From CFX5 sp023384495 (lineage in GTDB: Bacteria > Chloroflexota > Anaerolineae > Caldilineales > Caldilineaceae): a stretch of 64,000 bases of DNA. The notes under the pieces were generated by a model, which searched no databases, was not told the DNA's origin, and saw nothing but the letters and a program-made list of their open reading frames with translations. Positions 18,030-26,237 of the stretch are shown here, one piece after another; position 1 is the stretch's first letter, and each line of letters starts with the position of its first letter. Both the position numbers and the translations under genes were made by a program. The stretch lies in the NCBI GenBank assembly GCA_048499455.1, contig JASNZV010000010.1:124001-188000 (forward strand), written 5' to 3'.

Positions 18030-19271
18030 GTGTCACAACCATCGATCACCCTCTACGGCGCCCACTGGTGCCCGGACTGCCGGCGCAGCAAGCAATTCCT
18101 GGGCGAACACCAGATCCCCTACGAATGGGTGGACATCGAGCAAGACGCCGTCGCCGAGCAATTCGTCATCGAGAAAAATGACGGCAAGCGCATCATCCCC
18201 ACCATCGTCTTTGGCGACGGCTCGCACCTGACCGAGCCAAGTAATGCCGAGCTGGCCGCCAAACTGGGACTCAAGACCAGCATCGAGCGCCGGCACTTTC
18301 CTTTCGTGGTGTTGGGCGGCGGGCCGGCCGGGCTGACCGCCGCGCTCTACACCGCGCGCGAGGGGATCGACACGCTGGTCATCGAGCGCGCCGCCTTTGG
18401 CGGCCAGGCGGCAGGCGCCGAGAAGATCGACAACTTGCCCGGCTTCCCCGATGGCGTAGCGGGCATCGACTTTTCCAACCGGCTTCGCCAACAGGCTGAA
18501 CGCTTTGGCGTCGCCCTGTTGCAGGCGCAGGACATTGTGCGCGTCCACGGCCACGACAACTATCGCTGCGTCGACACCGCCGGCGGCGACGAGTTCAGCG
18601 CCCAAGCCATCCTCATCGCCACCGGCAGTCGTTACAAGCGGCTGGGCGCACCCGGCGAGGAGAAGTATGTTGGCGCCGGCATCCACTTCTGCGCCACCTG
18701 CGACGGCCCCTTCTACAAGGGCAAGGAGATCGCCGTGGTCGGCGGGGGCAACAGTGCGGCCGAAGAGAGCCTGTTACTTACCAAGTTTGCCGACAAAGTC
18801 ACCGTGCTCGTCCGGGGCGACGGCTTCAAAGCCAGCCAGGTGATTCAGGACAACGTGTTGCGCGACCCCAAAATCGAGGTGCGGTTCAACACCGAAGTGC
18901 AGGAGTTCCTCGGCGCCAAAGCCAAGTTGAACCGGCTGCGACTGGTCGACAACCAGACGGGCGCCAGCGACGAACTGCCCGTGGACGACGCCTTTATCTT
19001 TGTGGGGCAGGACCCCAACACCGGCTTCCTGCGCCAGATCCCCATCCGGCTCGACCGCTGGGGGTTTATCCTCACCGGGCGCGACCTGGTGCATGATGGG
19101 GATAGACTCCCGGGTTACGAACGCCGAGAGCCGGTAGCGCTGGAGACCAGCATGCCGGGCGTCTTTGCCGCCGGCGATGTGCGCGCCGGCAGCACCAAAC
19201 AGGTGGCCAGCGCCGCTGGCGAGGGCGCCACCGCCGCGCTCCTCGTGCGCGACTATCTCAAACGGGTGTGA
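18030..19271 (+). CDS. Thioredoxin reductase with N-terminal glutaredoxin domain
   Basis: 413 residues from GTG 18030, chosen because GGAG lies 8 nt upstream and the glutaredoxin fold begins there (SQPSITLYGAHWCPDC). The frame is open further upstream but that part is not protein-like. Domain 1 (1-80): glutaredoxin-like with C14-P-D-C17 and IIPTIVFGDG. Domain 2: FAD motif GGGPAGLTAALYTAR, redox pair C221-A-T-C224, NADPH motif GGGNSAAEE and GVFAAGDVRAGSTKQ. The fusion should pass electrons from NADPH through flavin to an on-board dithiol carrier. It sits behind the MerR-type promoter and the merR stub, consistent with thiol or metal stress. Confidence 0.9.
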   Translation: MSQPSITLYGAHWCPDCRRSKQFLGEHQIPYEWVDIEQDAVAEQFVIEKNDGKRIIPTIVFGDGSHLTEPSNAELAAKLGLKTSIERRHFPFVVLGGGPAGLTAALYTAREGIDTLVIERAAFGGQAAGAEKIDNLPGFPDGVAGIDFSNRLRQQAERFGVALLQAQDIVRVHGHDNYRCVDTAGGDEFSAQAILIATGSRYKRLGAPGEEKYVGAGIHFCATCDGPFYKGKEIAVVGGGNSAAEESLLLTKFADKVTVLVRGDGFKASQVIQDNVLRDPKIEVRFNTEVQEFLGAKAKLNRLRLVDNQTGASDELPVDDAFIFVGQDPNTGFLRQIPIRLDRWGFILTGRDLVHDGDRLPGYERREPVALETSMPGVFAAGDVRAGSTKQVASAAGEGATAALLVRDYLKRV

Positions 19272-19283
19272 ACCTACGACCAC

Positions 19284-19620
19284 ATGAAACAGACCGCCGA
19301 ACACCAACGGCTCGCCGACTACCGGGCACGCAAATCCAACTGAAAGCACTGGGTCCCCTACTTGCGCGAGCGCGCCTGGGGCACGGTGCGTGAAGCGGCC
19401 GAAGCGTTGGCGTAGCGGCTCATCGCCATCTTCCGCTTCCGGCGCAACGATGCCGGCCAACGACCGGTCTATGGCGGCCAGCGCATGATCCAGGACGATC
19501 CACACTGGCGGGACCACCTTCTGTTCTACGAATACTTTCACGGCGACAGCGGCGCTGGTCTGGGCGCTAGCCACCAAACCGGCTGGACCAGGCTGGTGGC
19601 CGAGTTGATCCAGCGATCAG
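19284..19620 (+). pseudogene. MGH1-like glycoside hydrolase pseudogene with internal deletion
   Basis: From ATG 19284: TAEHQRLADYRARKSN, stop TGA 19341, then KHWVPYLRERAWGTVRE, the typical N-terminus of MGH1-like (GH63-type, mannosyl/glucosylglycerate) hydrolases. After about 19400 it jumps, past TAG 19413, to RPVYGGQRMIQDDPHW and FYEYFHGDSGAGLGASHQTGWT, the conserved C-terminal end of the same family. All lies in one frame. Several hundred residues holding the barrel and catalytic acids are missing. This is a deletion scar plus two nonsense codons. Confidence 0.8.
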
Positions 19621-20033
19621 AGCGTTTTCGATGGCGACCTACGCAGCAAACTGGTGATCGTCCCGGCGGCAACGGCGGCGGCGTCCTCGTTGCCGCCCCC
19701 CGCCGGCTGCAGAATTTTGGCGCACAGGTGCGGGTCGTCATCACCCGCCCAGACGCCGAATTTGCGCCGGTCCCGGCCCACCAGCTTGGCATCCTACGGC
19801 GTATGGGCATCGACATTGCCCCGGCAGACGCACTGGCCACCACCCTGGCTCCGGACCTGATCCTCGATGGGGTCATCGGCTGTAGCCTGCGCGGGGCGCC
19901 GAACGGTGTGGCGGCGACGCTGATCCGGTGGGCCAATTCACAACAGACGCCGACCCTCGCGCTCGATGGGCCGTCGGGCGTGGACACGACAGCCAAGCCC
20001 TGTGGGCATTTCTGCTTTCTGCCGTCAGTATAG
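19621..20033 (+). pseudogene. NnrE/YjeF N-terminal domain fragment (NAD(P)HX epimerase)
   Basis: The sequence shows GGNGGG, then LQNFGAQVRVVITRP, LILDGVIGCSLRGAP and LALDGPSGVDTT, the substrate-loop and nucleotide-binding motifs of the YjeF N-terminal domain that epimerises damaged NAD(P)HX. The start lies in another frame (DGDLRSKLVIV before about 19660), so there is a frameshift, and the C-terminal half is missing. It is fused in frame to the glycosidase C-terminal fragment: the frame from ATG 19485 to 20033 codes for a 182-residue chimera. Expression of that chimera cannot be excluded. Confidence 0.65.
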
Positions 20034-20254
20034 ACCGAAGTAACCCATCGGGCCGTGGGCGAATCTACACGCCCAGCACTTCGCCCCAGTTGCAGGCAAA
20101 GCATCCTCAATGTTTGTCGACCGGACCATCGCTGCCGGTCGAAAACCCCACGCTCCCTACGTAGGCTGCTCTACAGCGAGATGTTAACCCTGCCTGTACA
20201 GTGTGGCCAGACAACCGTTTGCAGCTTGATCCAGTTGCTGTACAGGGGGCAAAA

Positions 20255-20914
20255 ATGATTCACGCATCTGTTCGCCTACCTGGCCGTTGCGCCAGCCAGT
20301 GTCGCCAGTGGCCGTCCAATAGCTCTTTCGCAGCCATCCTCTTGGTCGTTCTCGCCCTGCTCGTCAGCGCCTGCGGAGGGAGAACATCGACAGATGCGCT
20401 GGCCCAGCCAGCCGAGGCGATCTCGCTCAGTGCGTTGCCGGACGGTTTGGGTCGCGGCTTTCCTACCGTTGAAATCGATACCAGGAGCACCGGGCGTGGC
20501 GCTCTCCGCGCCGGTGCGGAAGCACCTAACTTCACGCTACGCCTGGATGATGGTCGCTTTCTCAACTTGCACGATCTGCGGGGCCGGCCGGTCCTGATCA
20601 ACTTTTGGGCAAGCTGGTGCGGCCCCTGCCGGCTAGAGATGCCGGATATTGTCGCACAGGCGCAGGCTGATCCCGACCTGGTCGTCCTCGCCATCAATGT
20701 CCAGGAGACGATGGCCCATGTGCAACCCTTCGTGGAGGAATTCCACATGATCATGCCGGTCGCGCTCGACGCCAACGCCGAACTGCGCAACCTCTACCAG
20801 GTGCGCGGGATGCCAAGCAGCGTGTTCATCGACCGCTCTGGGAACATTTCCACCATCTGGAGCGGCATCCTCGATGGCGTTCTGCTGCAACAGCTCATCG
20901 ACGGCATTCGGTGA
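20255..20914 (+). CDS. TlpA/ResA-like thioredoxin-fold lipoprotein
   Basis: 219 residues from ATG 20255, preceded by a GGGGG stretch. The signal sequence has a lipobox (LLVSAC, C40), so the protein is lipid-anchored outside the membrane. The domain is AhpC/TSA-Redoxin type: APNFTLRLDDGRFLNLHDLRGRPV, active site WASWCGPC and the cis-Pro loop VRGMPSSVF. Such proteins reduce apocytochrome c or other exported thiols. It fits the cytochrome c and DsbA-like genes nearby. The 220 bp before it hold only the end of the nnrE scar and a short spacer. Confidence 0.9.
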   Translation: MIHASVRLPGRCASQCRQWPSNSSFAAILLVVLALLVSACGGRTSTDALAQPAEAISLSALPDGLGRGFPTVEIDTRSTGRGALRAGAEAPNFTLRLDDGRFLNLHDLRGRPVLINFWASWCGPCRLEMPDIVAQAQADPDLVVLAINVQETMAHVQPFVEEFHMIMPVALDANAELRNLYQVRGMPSSVFIDRSGNISTIWSGILDGVLLQQLIDGIR

Positions 20915-21008
20915 ACGGAAGCTTTTGAATCGCTGGCGTAAGTCGGCTCACAGAGCAAGAGCGGCCACTGCCGTATTCTGTGCTCATGTATGATCCAAAT
21001 GATGTTCC

Positions 21009-21095
21009 TCAGAACCTATCCGAATCACGGTTGTGGGTCCGACAACGACAGATGAGAATGCAGCTGATCACAAAGTGACTCGGATAGGCTCTTAG
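21009..21095. mobile_element. MITE-like palindromic repeat, copy 1
   Basis: 87 bp starting CCTATCCGAATCACGGTTG and ending GTGACTCGGATAGG plus CTTAG. The ends are inverted repeats of CCTATCCGA. Two further copies form a tandem pair at 26012-26182. There is no coding capacity. The spread and terminal symmetry suggest a non-autonomous element. Confidence 0.65.
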
Positions 21096-21129
21096 TTGCC
21101 AGAGGACTGGCGCCACAAGGAGTACAGTT

Positions 21130-21465
21130 GTGAAACAACGAATTGGCGCGGCGGCTGAACCGGCGCCGGTTCATACGGTCGATCAGGAGTGTCCGATTAC
21201 CCTAATCATTTATGTGGCGCAGCACTGCAACACATGCGACTATGCCTACGAAGTCGCCGCCGCAATCCAACGTGAATTTCCCCGAGTAAACATCCAGATC
21301 GTTGACCTGGAGCAGACGACGGAGGGCATCCCTGATGTCGTCTTTGCCACCCCGACCTATCTTCTCAACGGGCGCGTCTGGTCCCTGGGGAATCCTTCGC
21401 CCGCCCAAGTGCAAGAGACGTTGAGCAGACTGAGCCGCAGAGCCGATCTCAGCGCAGCGGATTGA
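21130..21465 (+). CDS. Small thioredoxin-like protein
   Basis: 111 residues starting at GTG 21130, with GGAG upstream. The core is TLIIYVAQHCNTCDYAYEVA (dithiol C-N-T-C at about 36-39), then VNIQIVDLEQ and the cis-Pro region VVFATPTYLLNGRVWSLGNP. This is a minimal thioredoxin/glutaredoxin fold without signal peptide, so probably cytoplasmic. It follows the TlpA gene and a MITE copy. Partner unknown. Confidence 0.8.
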   Translation: MKQRIGAAAEPAPVHTVDQECPITLIIYVAQHCNTCDYAYEVAAAIQREFPRVNIQIVDLEQTTEGIPDVVFATPTYLLNGRVWSLGNPSPAQVQETLSRLSRRADLSAAD

Positions 21466-21592
21466 CCGTTCCGGCGTCGCGTTGTTCGCTCTTACTGGAT
21501 ATTTGCATCACACTGGCCCCACCACGCTCATTGCCATCACCCTCTGTAGCCAGAACCGCTCAGCCTGCACCGGATCGCCGCCTAAACAAACA

Positions 21593-21625
21593 GACCCGGC
21601 GTCGCTCTCATGGCGACGCCGGGTC
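21593..21625 (-). terminator. Intrinsic terminator of the DUF7482 gene
   Basis: A perfect 13-bp stem (GACCCGGCGTCGC / GCGACGCCGGGTC) has a 7-nt loop and is followed on the minus strand by TGTTTGTTT. It lies 29 bp past the stop codon of the minus-strand gene and between convergent genes, so it may serve both. Confidence 0.8.
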
Positions 21626-21653
21626 TCATGCTGTCCGCTTCTACAGGCTACGA

Positions 21654-22808
21654 TCAGGCCGCAAAGGTGTTCGGAGCCAGGATCGGCGCCGGGCAGTTAA
21701 CGACAAACCCTTCGGGGTGGCTGTCGGGCACGCCGTTGAAGAGTTCAAGCTCGCCGGACTCGATCAACGCCCGGATTTCAGCGGAAGAGGTGAGCACGCG
21801 CGCTTGGCTCTCGTCGGCCCACAAGACAGTGAAGTGATCCCAGAAGGGGCTCCAGGCCGGTTCGCCGGCCTTGTTGTCGAAGATGGCCGGCTGGAAGCCC
21901 ATCACCCCCGGCCCTGGGATGCCGTTGCCAAAGACCCAGATCTCATCGGCGCCGCCCCGTTCCTTCAACTCCTGCATGGGCGCCGACGCCGGCACGTTCA
22001 TCATCGGCGCCATGGGGGCGGACGAGGTGTCGGTCATAATGTAACGGCTGCCCGGGTAACACTGGTGCAGCTTCATGGTGACGGTCATGTTCTCCAGATC
22101 AGGCTCGGCAAAGAGTTGGCCGCCGGGCAGCACCTCTTGCAGGTCAGGGTCCACCGTCATGCCGCCGCCGGCCCACTGGATGAGCGGGTAGTTGACAAAG
22201 AGCGGTCGCTCCTCCAGCGTCGCCGCGCCGTCCCCCACCGCCTGTTCGATTGCCTCCTCCGAGGTCAGCTCCAGGCTGTCGTCCTGCACGGTCACCGTGT
22301 ACATGCGGAAGAGCGAGCTGTAATGCTCGTGACCAGGGATCATGGAGATCACCGGCAGGCGGTCGCCCGCCAACTCATACAGTTTGTTCACATGCTCGAT
22401 GCCATTGGCGGCGTTGAGCAGCGGCACGTACACTAGCCCAACTTCCTCGGCAAAGGTCGGGTCAGAGGCGTCCGTGCGGATGTAGTAGGCAGCTTCCCCG
22501 TTGTGCCAGGCCTGGTGCAGCCGGAAGGTGACCGAACCGTATGGCCCCTCCCAACCTTGGGGATCGAGGCTGTACTCGAGCACATCCCGCACCATGACTG
22601 TGACTTCGCCCTCTTCTGAGTGAGTTTCCGCGGTGGTTTCCGCAGGGGCCTCTGCCGTCGGTTCCTCGAGGGGAGCCTCAGTCGGTGCGCTGGCAGGGGC
22701 AGCTACCGGCACGGCGCAAGCGGCGAGCGCAAGGGTGCTGCCGCCGAGCGCACTCCACAGGAGAAATTGCCGGCGTGAAAGCGTGGACTGGCTGAATTCA
22801 TTTGACAT
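21654..22808 (-). CDS. Tat-exported DUF7482-type lipoprotein
   Basis: 384 residues. The N-terminus has a twin-arginine motif (SRRQFLLW, 11-18) and a lipobox ending at C31 (LALAAC), then a Pro/Ala/Glu/Thr linker to about 65. The globular part has SVTFRLHQAWHNGEAAYYIRT, LFRMYTVTV, GSRYIMTDTS and WSPFWDHFTVLW. I recall this pattern from DUF7482 proteins of Chloroflexota, whose function is not known. Tat export hints at a cofactor or metal bound before export. AGGACAGC precedes the start. Confidence 0.7.
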   Translation of the reverse strand: MSNEFSQSTLSRRQFLLWSALGGSTLALAACAVPVAAPASAPTEAPLEEPTAEAPAETTAETHSEEGEVTVMVRDVLEYSLDPQGWEGPYGSVTFRLHQAWHNGEAAYYIRTDASDPTFAEEVGLVYVPLLNAANGIEHVNKLYELAGDRLPVISMIPGHEHYSSLFRMYTVTVQDDSLELTSEEAIEQAVGDGAATLEERPLFVNYPLIQWAGGGMTVDPDLQEVLPGGQLFAEPDLENMTVTMKLHQCYPGSRYIMTDTSSAPMAPMMNVPASAPMQELKERGGADEIWVFGNGIPGPGVMGFQPAIFDNKAGEPAWSPFWDHFTVLWADESQARVLTSSAEIRALIESGELELFNGVPDSHPEGFVVNCPAPILAPNTFAA

Positions 22809-23227
22809 GCGCTGTCCTCCTTTTCTTGATCTTTAGCTAAAACGGGTGATAGAACGGGAAAACTTGGCAGTAAGGCACAGCGCGTCTAGTTGTCAATGAG
22901 CGCACAATGCTTGACACGCGCCGCATTCTGTGTCAAGATCGCAAACGCACGCTTGGCAACACCGACAATGCCATGCGATGCAGACCAGAAGTGCCCACGC
23001 ATCCTTTGGCCGGGAGACCGTGGGCATTTCTTTTGCACTTTCTCTAGCATAGTAAAGTTCTTCCATTCAAAGCGTAGGCAAGCCTACACGACTTGCAGCA
23101 AAGCCAGAATTTGCCTCCCCATGCTACTCAGCGCACGTAGGCGGAACTACAGTGGCCCTTCCGTTCTTATGGCAAAGTAGCAATACCAATCCCAGCCCGT
23201 ACTTGTCCTTTGTTCAAGGAGGAACAA
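22809..23227. promoter_or_regulatory. Divergent intergenic region with inverted repeat and hairpin
   Basis: This 419-bp spacer separates the divergent DUF7482 and DUF3179 genes. It holds a perfect 8-bp inverted repeat CTTGACAC / GTGTCAAG (22910-22917, 22930-22937) that could be an operator. It also holds a plus-strand hairpin (22989-22999 / 23019-23029) followed by a T-rich run, which may act as an attenuator in the DUF3179 leader. No protein-like frame was seen. Confidence 0.45.
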
Positions 23228-24442
23228 ATGCTTCAAGTCACCAGACGAAACCTGACCTGGCTTGCCTTTCTGTCGAGCGTTGTCCTGGCTGCCTGTATCG
23301 CGGCGCCGTCTTCGCCAGGCAGCAGCGCCGGTGCCCCTGTGGCCAGCACGAGTACGACAGCACGTCAGTCACCTAGCAGTGCGACTGTAGAACTCTTGCC
23401 GCCAGAATCACCGCCCTTCTCCACCGCCGACTGGAAGACCGACTTCACCCGACGCACCGTTCCGTGGGAGCAGATTCTGTCCGGCGGCCCGCCCAAAGAT
23501 GGCATTCCCGCCATTGACCACCCTCAGTTCGAAGAGGTCAGCACCGCCCAAAGCTGGCTTTCCGAACGCGACCCGGTCATCGTCTTCGAACATGAGGGCG
23601 ATGCCCGCGCTTATCCGCTGACGATCCTGATCTGGCACGAGATTGTCAATGACATCGTGGGGGGGAAACCGGTGGCGGTGACCTTTTGCCCACTGTGCAA
23701 CGCCAGCATCGTCTTTGAACGGGCATTCGACGGCCAGGTGCTGGACTTTGGCACGACGGGCCGGCTGCGCAACAGCGACCTGGTGATGTATGACCGCCAG
23801 ACCGAAAGTTGGTGGCAACAGTTCACCGGTGAAGGGATCGTCGGCGAGTATGCCGGCGCCCGGTTGACCTTTTTGGGCGTGCAGGTGATCAGCTTTGCTG
23901 ACTTCGCCGTCGCCTACCCGCACGGGCAGGTGTTGAGCATTCCCGATTTCCGGCGCAGCTACGGGCGCAACCCCTACACCAACTACGACAGCGGTAGACC
24001 CTTTCTCTTTGATGGCGAACTCGACCCGCGCCTGCCGCCGACCGAACGGGTTTTGGGCCTCGACCTACAGGGCGAGGTGAAAGCCTATCCATTCACCAAA
24101 CTGGCTACCGCCGGTGCATTACACGATAAAGTAGGAGGCGAACCGGTGGTCATCCTGCACAAAGCAGGAACGGCCAGCGCGCTGGATACAGCCGATATCA
24201 GCGCCGGACGCGATGTGGGCAGCGCCGCCGCCTTCAGCCGCCAGCTTGGGGATCGGCTCCTCACCTTCCAGGCCCTGGAGGATGGCACATTTCGAGACGA
24301 AGCGACCGGTAGCACGTGGACGATTCTCGGTCAAGCCACAGCCGGCGAACTGGCCGGCCAGCAGCTCGAACGCCTGGTGGCCTTCGATCACTTTTGGTTT
24401 GCCTGGTACGCCTTTTACCCGGATACGGCAATTTATGAATGA
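23228..24442 (+). CDS. DUF3179 domain lipoprotein
   Basis: 404 residues from ATG 23228; AGGAGG sits 7 nt upstream and overlaps a less likely earlier start. The lipobox VVLAAC anchors C23. After a Ser/Thr-rich linker the DUF3179 domain shows IDHPQFEEV, YPLTILIWHEIVND, VTFCPLCNASIVFER, SDLVMYDRQTESWWQQ and RSYGRNPYTNYD. The FCPLCN pair of cysteines and the DRQTESWWQQ stretch are family hallmarks. The family is widespread and uncharacterised; metal or heme binding by the CxxC is a reasonable guess only. It is transcribed away from the DUF7482 gene. Confidence 0.88.
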   Translation: MLQVTRRNLTWLAFLSSVVLAACIAAPSSPGSSAGAPVASTSTTARQSPSSATVELLPPESPPFSTADWKTDFTRRTVPWEQILSGGPPKDGIPAIDHPQFEEVSTAQSWLSERDPVIVFEHEGDARAYPLTILIWHEIVNDIVGGKPVAVTFCPLCNASIVFERAFDGQVLDFGTTGRLRNSDLVMYDRQTESWWQQFTGEGIVGEYAGARLTFLGVQVISFADFAVAYPHGQVLSIPDFRRSYGRNPYTNYDSGRPFLFDGELDPRLPPTERVLGLDLQGEVKAYPFTKLATAGALHDKVGGEPVVILHKAGTASALDTADISAGRDVGSAAAFSRQLGDRLLTFQALEDGTFRDEATGSTWTILGQATAGELAGQQLERLVAFDHFWFAWYAFYPDTAIYE

Positions 24443-24554
24443 TCGCAGATCGCTGCCTCATCGTTGGGAAACTGATCACGATTTTTCATGATCTGGCGCA
24501 ATCTGATGTGCATGCTCTCCAAGGCACTTGTACACAAGAGCCCAGATTGGACGG

Positions 24555-24815
24555 CTATTGACCTACACTGCTCGTTGAATTCCTCTGCGCCAGACAAACT
24601 GCCGCCTCCAGTGCGGTCTTCGCTCCCACCTTCTCGCACACCCGCCGCACATGCACATAGGCCGTTCGGCGGGAGATCACCAGATCCCTGGCAATTTCCC
24701 GCTGCGGCTTGCCTTGCGCCAACAGCCCCACCACCTCCCGCTTGCGCGGCGTCAATCGAACTTTTCGATCTATTGACTCACGGGAAATGCAACGTGGATG
24801 CGTGGTTTTCCTCAC
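24555..24815 (-). CDS. LuxR-type HTH protein (GerE domain only), probably truncated
   Basis: 86 residues from GTG 24815. Almost the whole protein is one GerE helix-turn-helix: LTPRKREVVGLLAQGKPQREIARDLVIS, then AYVHVRRVCEKVGAKT. A LuxR regulator normally has an N-terminal sensor domain; here the frame upstream runs into integrase remnants. It may be the surviving end of a larger regulator or a stand-alone HTH protein. No clear ribosome-binding site. Confidence 0.55.
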   Translation of the reverse strand: MRKTTHPRCISRESIDRKVRLTPRKREVVGLLAQGKPQREIARDLVISRRTAYVHVRRVCEKVGAKTALEAAVCLAQRNSTSSVGQ

Positions 24816-24837
24816 GAATAATGTTACCCACCGTTGA

Positions 24838-25152
24838 TCAATCTACTGAACGGAGGGTATCCAATGAGATCATCCATGAGCTTTGCATCCAGCCGCAAGA
24901 CGTCTTTACCGCACCGGCGTGACTGTGGACGTAGGCGGATGAAAGATTGCGCTCTTGCAGGTGGGCAAGGCAACGACGGATGAGCGGCGCGTCAAGCTCA
25001 CGCAACTGGGTTGCGCCCTGCCTATCACACCACCTGGAGAAGAAGGAAAGCCGCCCATTGTAGAATCGCATCATAGCCGGCGTGAACGGATGTGACTGGG
25101 CGTCCAACGAGAAAAGCTCAAACGCATCGGCAAGCGTAATCTGCTGCTGCAT
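24838..25152 (-). pseudogene. Tyrosine integrase N-terminal remnant next to tRNA-Lys
   Basis: From ATG 25152: LADAFELFSLDAQSHPFTPAMM, FYNGRLSFFSRWCDRQG, LRELDAPLIRRCLAHLQER and YVHSHAGAVKT. This is the core-binding SAM-like domain of XerC/D-type recombinases, cut off before the catalytic domain (no R-H-R-Y residues). It begins just after the terminator of tRNA-Lys on the same strand, the usual place for an integrase of an element inserted at a tRNA gene. The rest of the element appears lost or replaced. Confidence 0.65.
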
Positions 25153-25183
25153 AAAAAAACCGCCTCCATCGGTTTGGAGACGG
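25153..25183 (-). terminator. tRNA-Lys transcript terminator
   Basis: On the minus strand CCGTCTCCA pairs with TGGAGGCGG (9 bp, one G-U) and is followed by TTTTTTT. It lies 44 bp past the 3' end of tRNA-Lys and ends against the start codon of the integrase remnant. Confidence 0.85.
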
Positions 25184-25226
25184 CTACACAATATGTTGGG
25201 GTCGGCTCGTGCTGAACCGCTACCTA

Positions 25227-25299
<73 letters not shown>

Positions 25300-25510
25300 G
25301 CAGCAACAGCAATGAGACTATAACACACCTGGGATGAATAAGCAAACTACCCCCGCCGTAGGGTGCGTCCAGGAACAGGGGGTGGTCAAGTGACGGTCCT
25401 TTCAGGCTTCCCCCAACTTTCAGACACGCACCCCGCCAAACGCTCGTTTGCGTTACAGGCGCCCCCACTCGCCAACCCATAGGGGCCACCGTAGTAACGT
25501 ATGGACCCAG

Positions 25511-25633
25511 TCATGGAGTGGCTCGCAGCGTCCAGGCCAGCAACCCGCCAAATAGAACTGCCAGCAGCCCCATTTTCCAGATATCCAGTCGCCAGTCCAG
25601 ATAGGGTGGCCGCGTCGGCAATCGGTCGTTCAT
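25511..25633 (-). CDS. 40-aa membrane microprotein, translationally coupled
   Basis: The ATG (25633-25631) overlaps the TGA stop of the preceding gene as ATGA, with AGGAGG just upstream (aaacaggaggcagcatga). The peptide has a charged N-terminus with aromatics (PPYLDWRLDIWK) and one membrane helix (MGLLAVLFGGLLAWTL). Overlap, ribosome-binding site and a plausible transmembrane segment support a real small gene. Function unknown. Confidence 0.6.
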   Translation of the reverse strand: MNDRLPTRPPYLDWRLDIWKMGLLAVLFGGLLAWTLRATP

Positions 25634-25920
25634 GCTGCCTCCTGTTTTGGCGCCACCGGCGTGACCGGCGCGTTACCTTCATTGAGGGGTTCATAGCTCG
25701 GCTGTGCCTGCTCGCCTTCCAAGAAGACCGCGGGACTACGGTAGTCGGTGGTTGTGTGCAGGGTGGGCAGGGTAGGCTCCTGGCCAATCACCTTGGTGGT
25801 TGAACCAGAGCCCGCCGACCGCAAACGCACCCCACGAAAATAGAGCCACTCCCAGAGTGTTGAGGCGGCAAAGCCAAGCACAAAGCCGGCCAGCAGAAAC
25901 CACAGAACATGCCATTCCAT
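25630..25920 (-). CDS. Small single-pass membrane protein
   Basis: 96 residues from ATG 25920; the open frame continues upstream without a better start. One N-terminal membrane helix (WHVLWFLLAGFVLGFAAST) is followed by a polar, Pro/Thr-rich cytoplasmic or external tail (TLPTLHTTTDYRSPAVF). It overlaps the 40-aa gene downstream by 4 nt, so the two probably act together. There are no recognised domains. Two MITE-like repeats lie directly upstream, between it and the rRNA methyltransferase gene. Confidence 0.6.
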   Translation of the reverse strand: MEWHVLWFLLAGFVLGFAASTLWEWLYFRGVRLRSAGSGSTTKVIGQEPTLPTLHTTTDYRSPAVFLEGEQAQPSYEPLNEGNAPVTPVAPKQEAA

Positions 25921-26011
25921 TAGCGTTTGACCTTTTCGCACGAAATCCTCTCGTTCATTTTGCCCATTGCCAACCAAATCAGAAAGGAAAGCACAGTGGA
26001 TACAATAGAAG

Positions 26012-26099
26012 TTAGGACGCATCCGCGTAACGGTTGCGGGTAGCAACACCTTCAGCTACGAATCGAGTTAGCCGCAGAGTGATTCGGATACGCACTTAG
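26012..26099. mobile_element. MITE-like palindromic repeat, copy 2
   Basis: It runs from TTAG (26012) through ATCCGCGTAACGGTTGCGGG to GATTCGGATACGCACTTAG. It is the most diverged of the three copies. It shares its terminal TTAG with copy 3, so the two lie head to tail. Confidence 0.65.
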
Positions 26100-26182
26100 A
26101 ACCCATCCGAATAACGGTTGCGGGTCCAACCACTACACCTACGAATAGGCGCAGTCGCAGAGTTATTCGGATAGGCACTTAG
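26096..26182. mobile_element. MITE-like palindromic repeat, copy 3
   Basis: 87 bp bounded by TTAG on both sides. The left end CCATCCGAATAACGG and right end GTTATTCGGATAGG form about 14-bp inverted repeats. TTAG at both borders may be a target-site duplication. Non-coding. Confidence 0.7.
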
Positions 26183-26237
26183 GATGAGCGGTGTATGGCG
26201 CCGATAGTGGTGATTTGGTCAATATCGCATGGTTATC

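Noticed and set aside
21462..22436. Plus-strand open frame opposite the DUF7482 lipoprotein
   Set aside because: The minus strand has a Tat signal, lipobox and family motifs. The plus frame is Arg/His-rich and also crosses the terminator.
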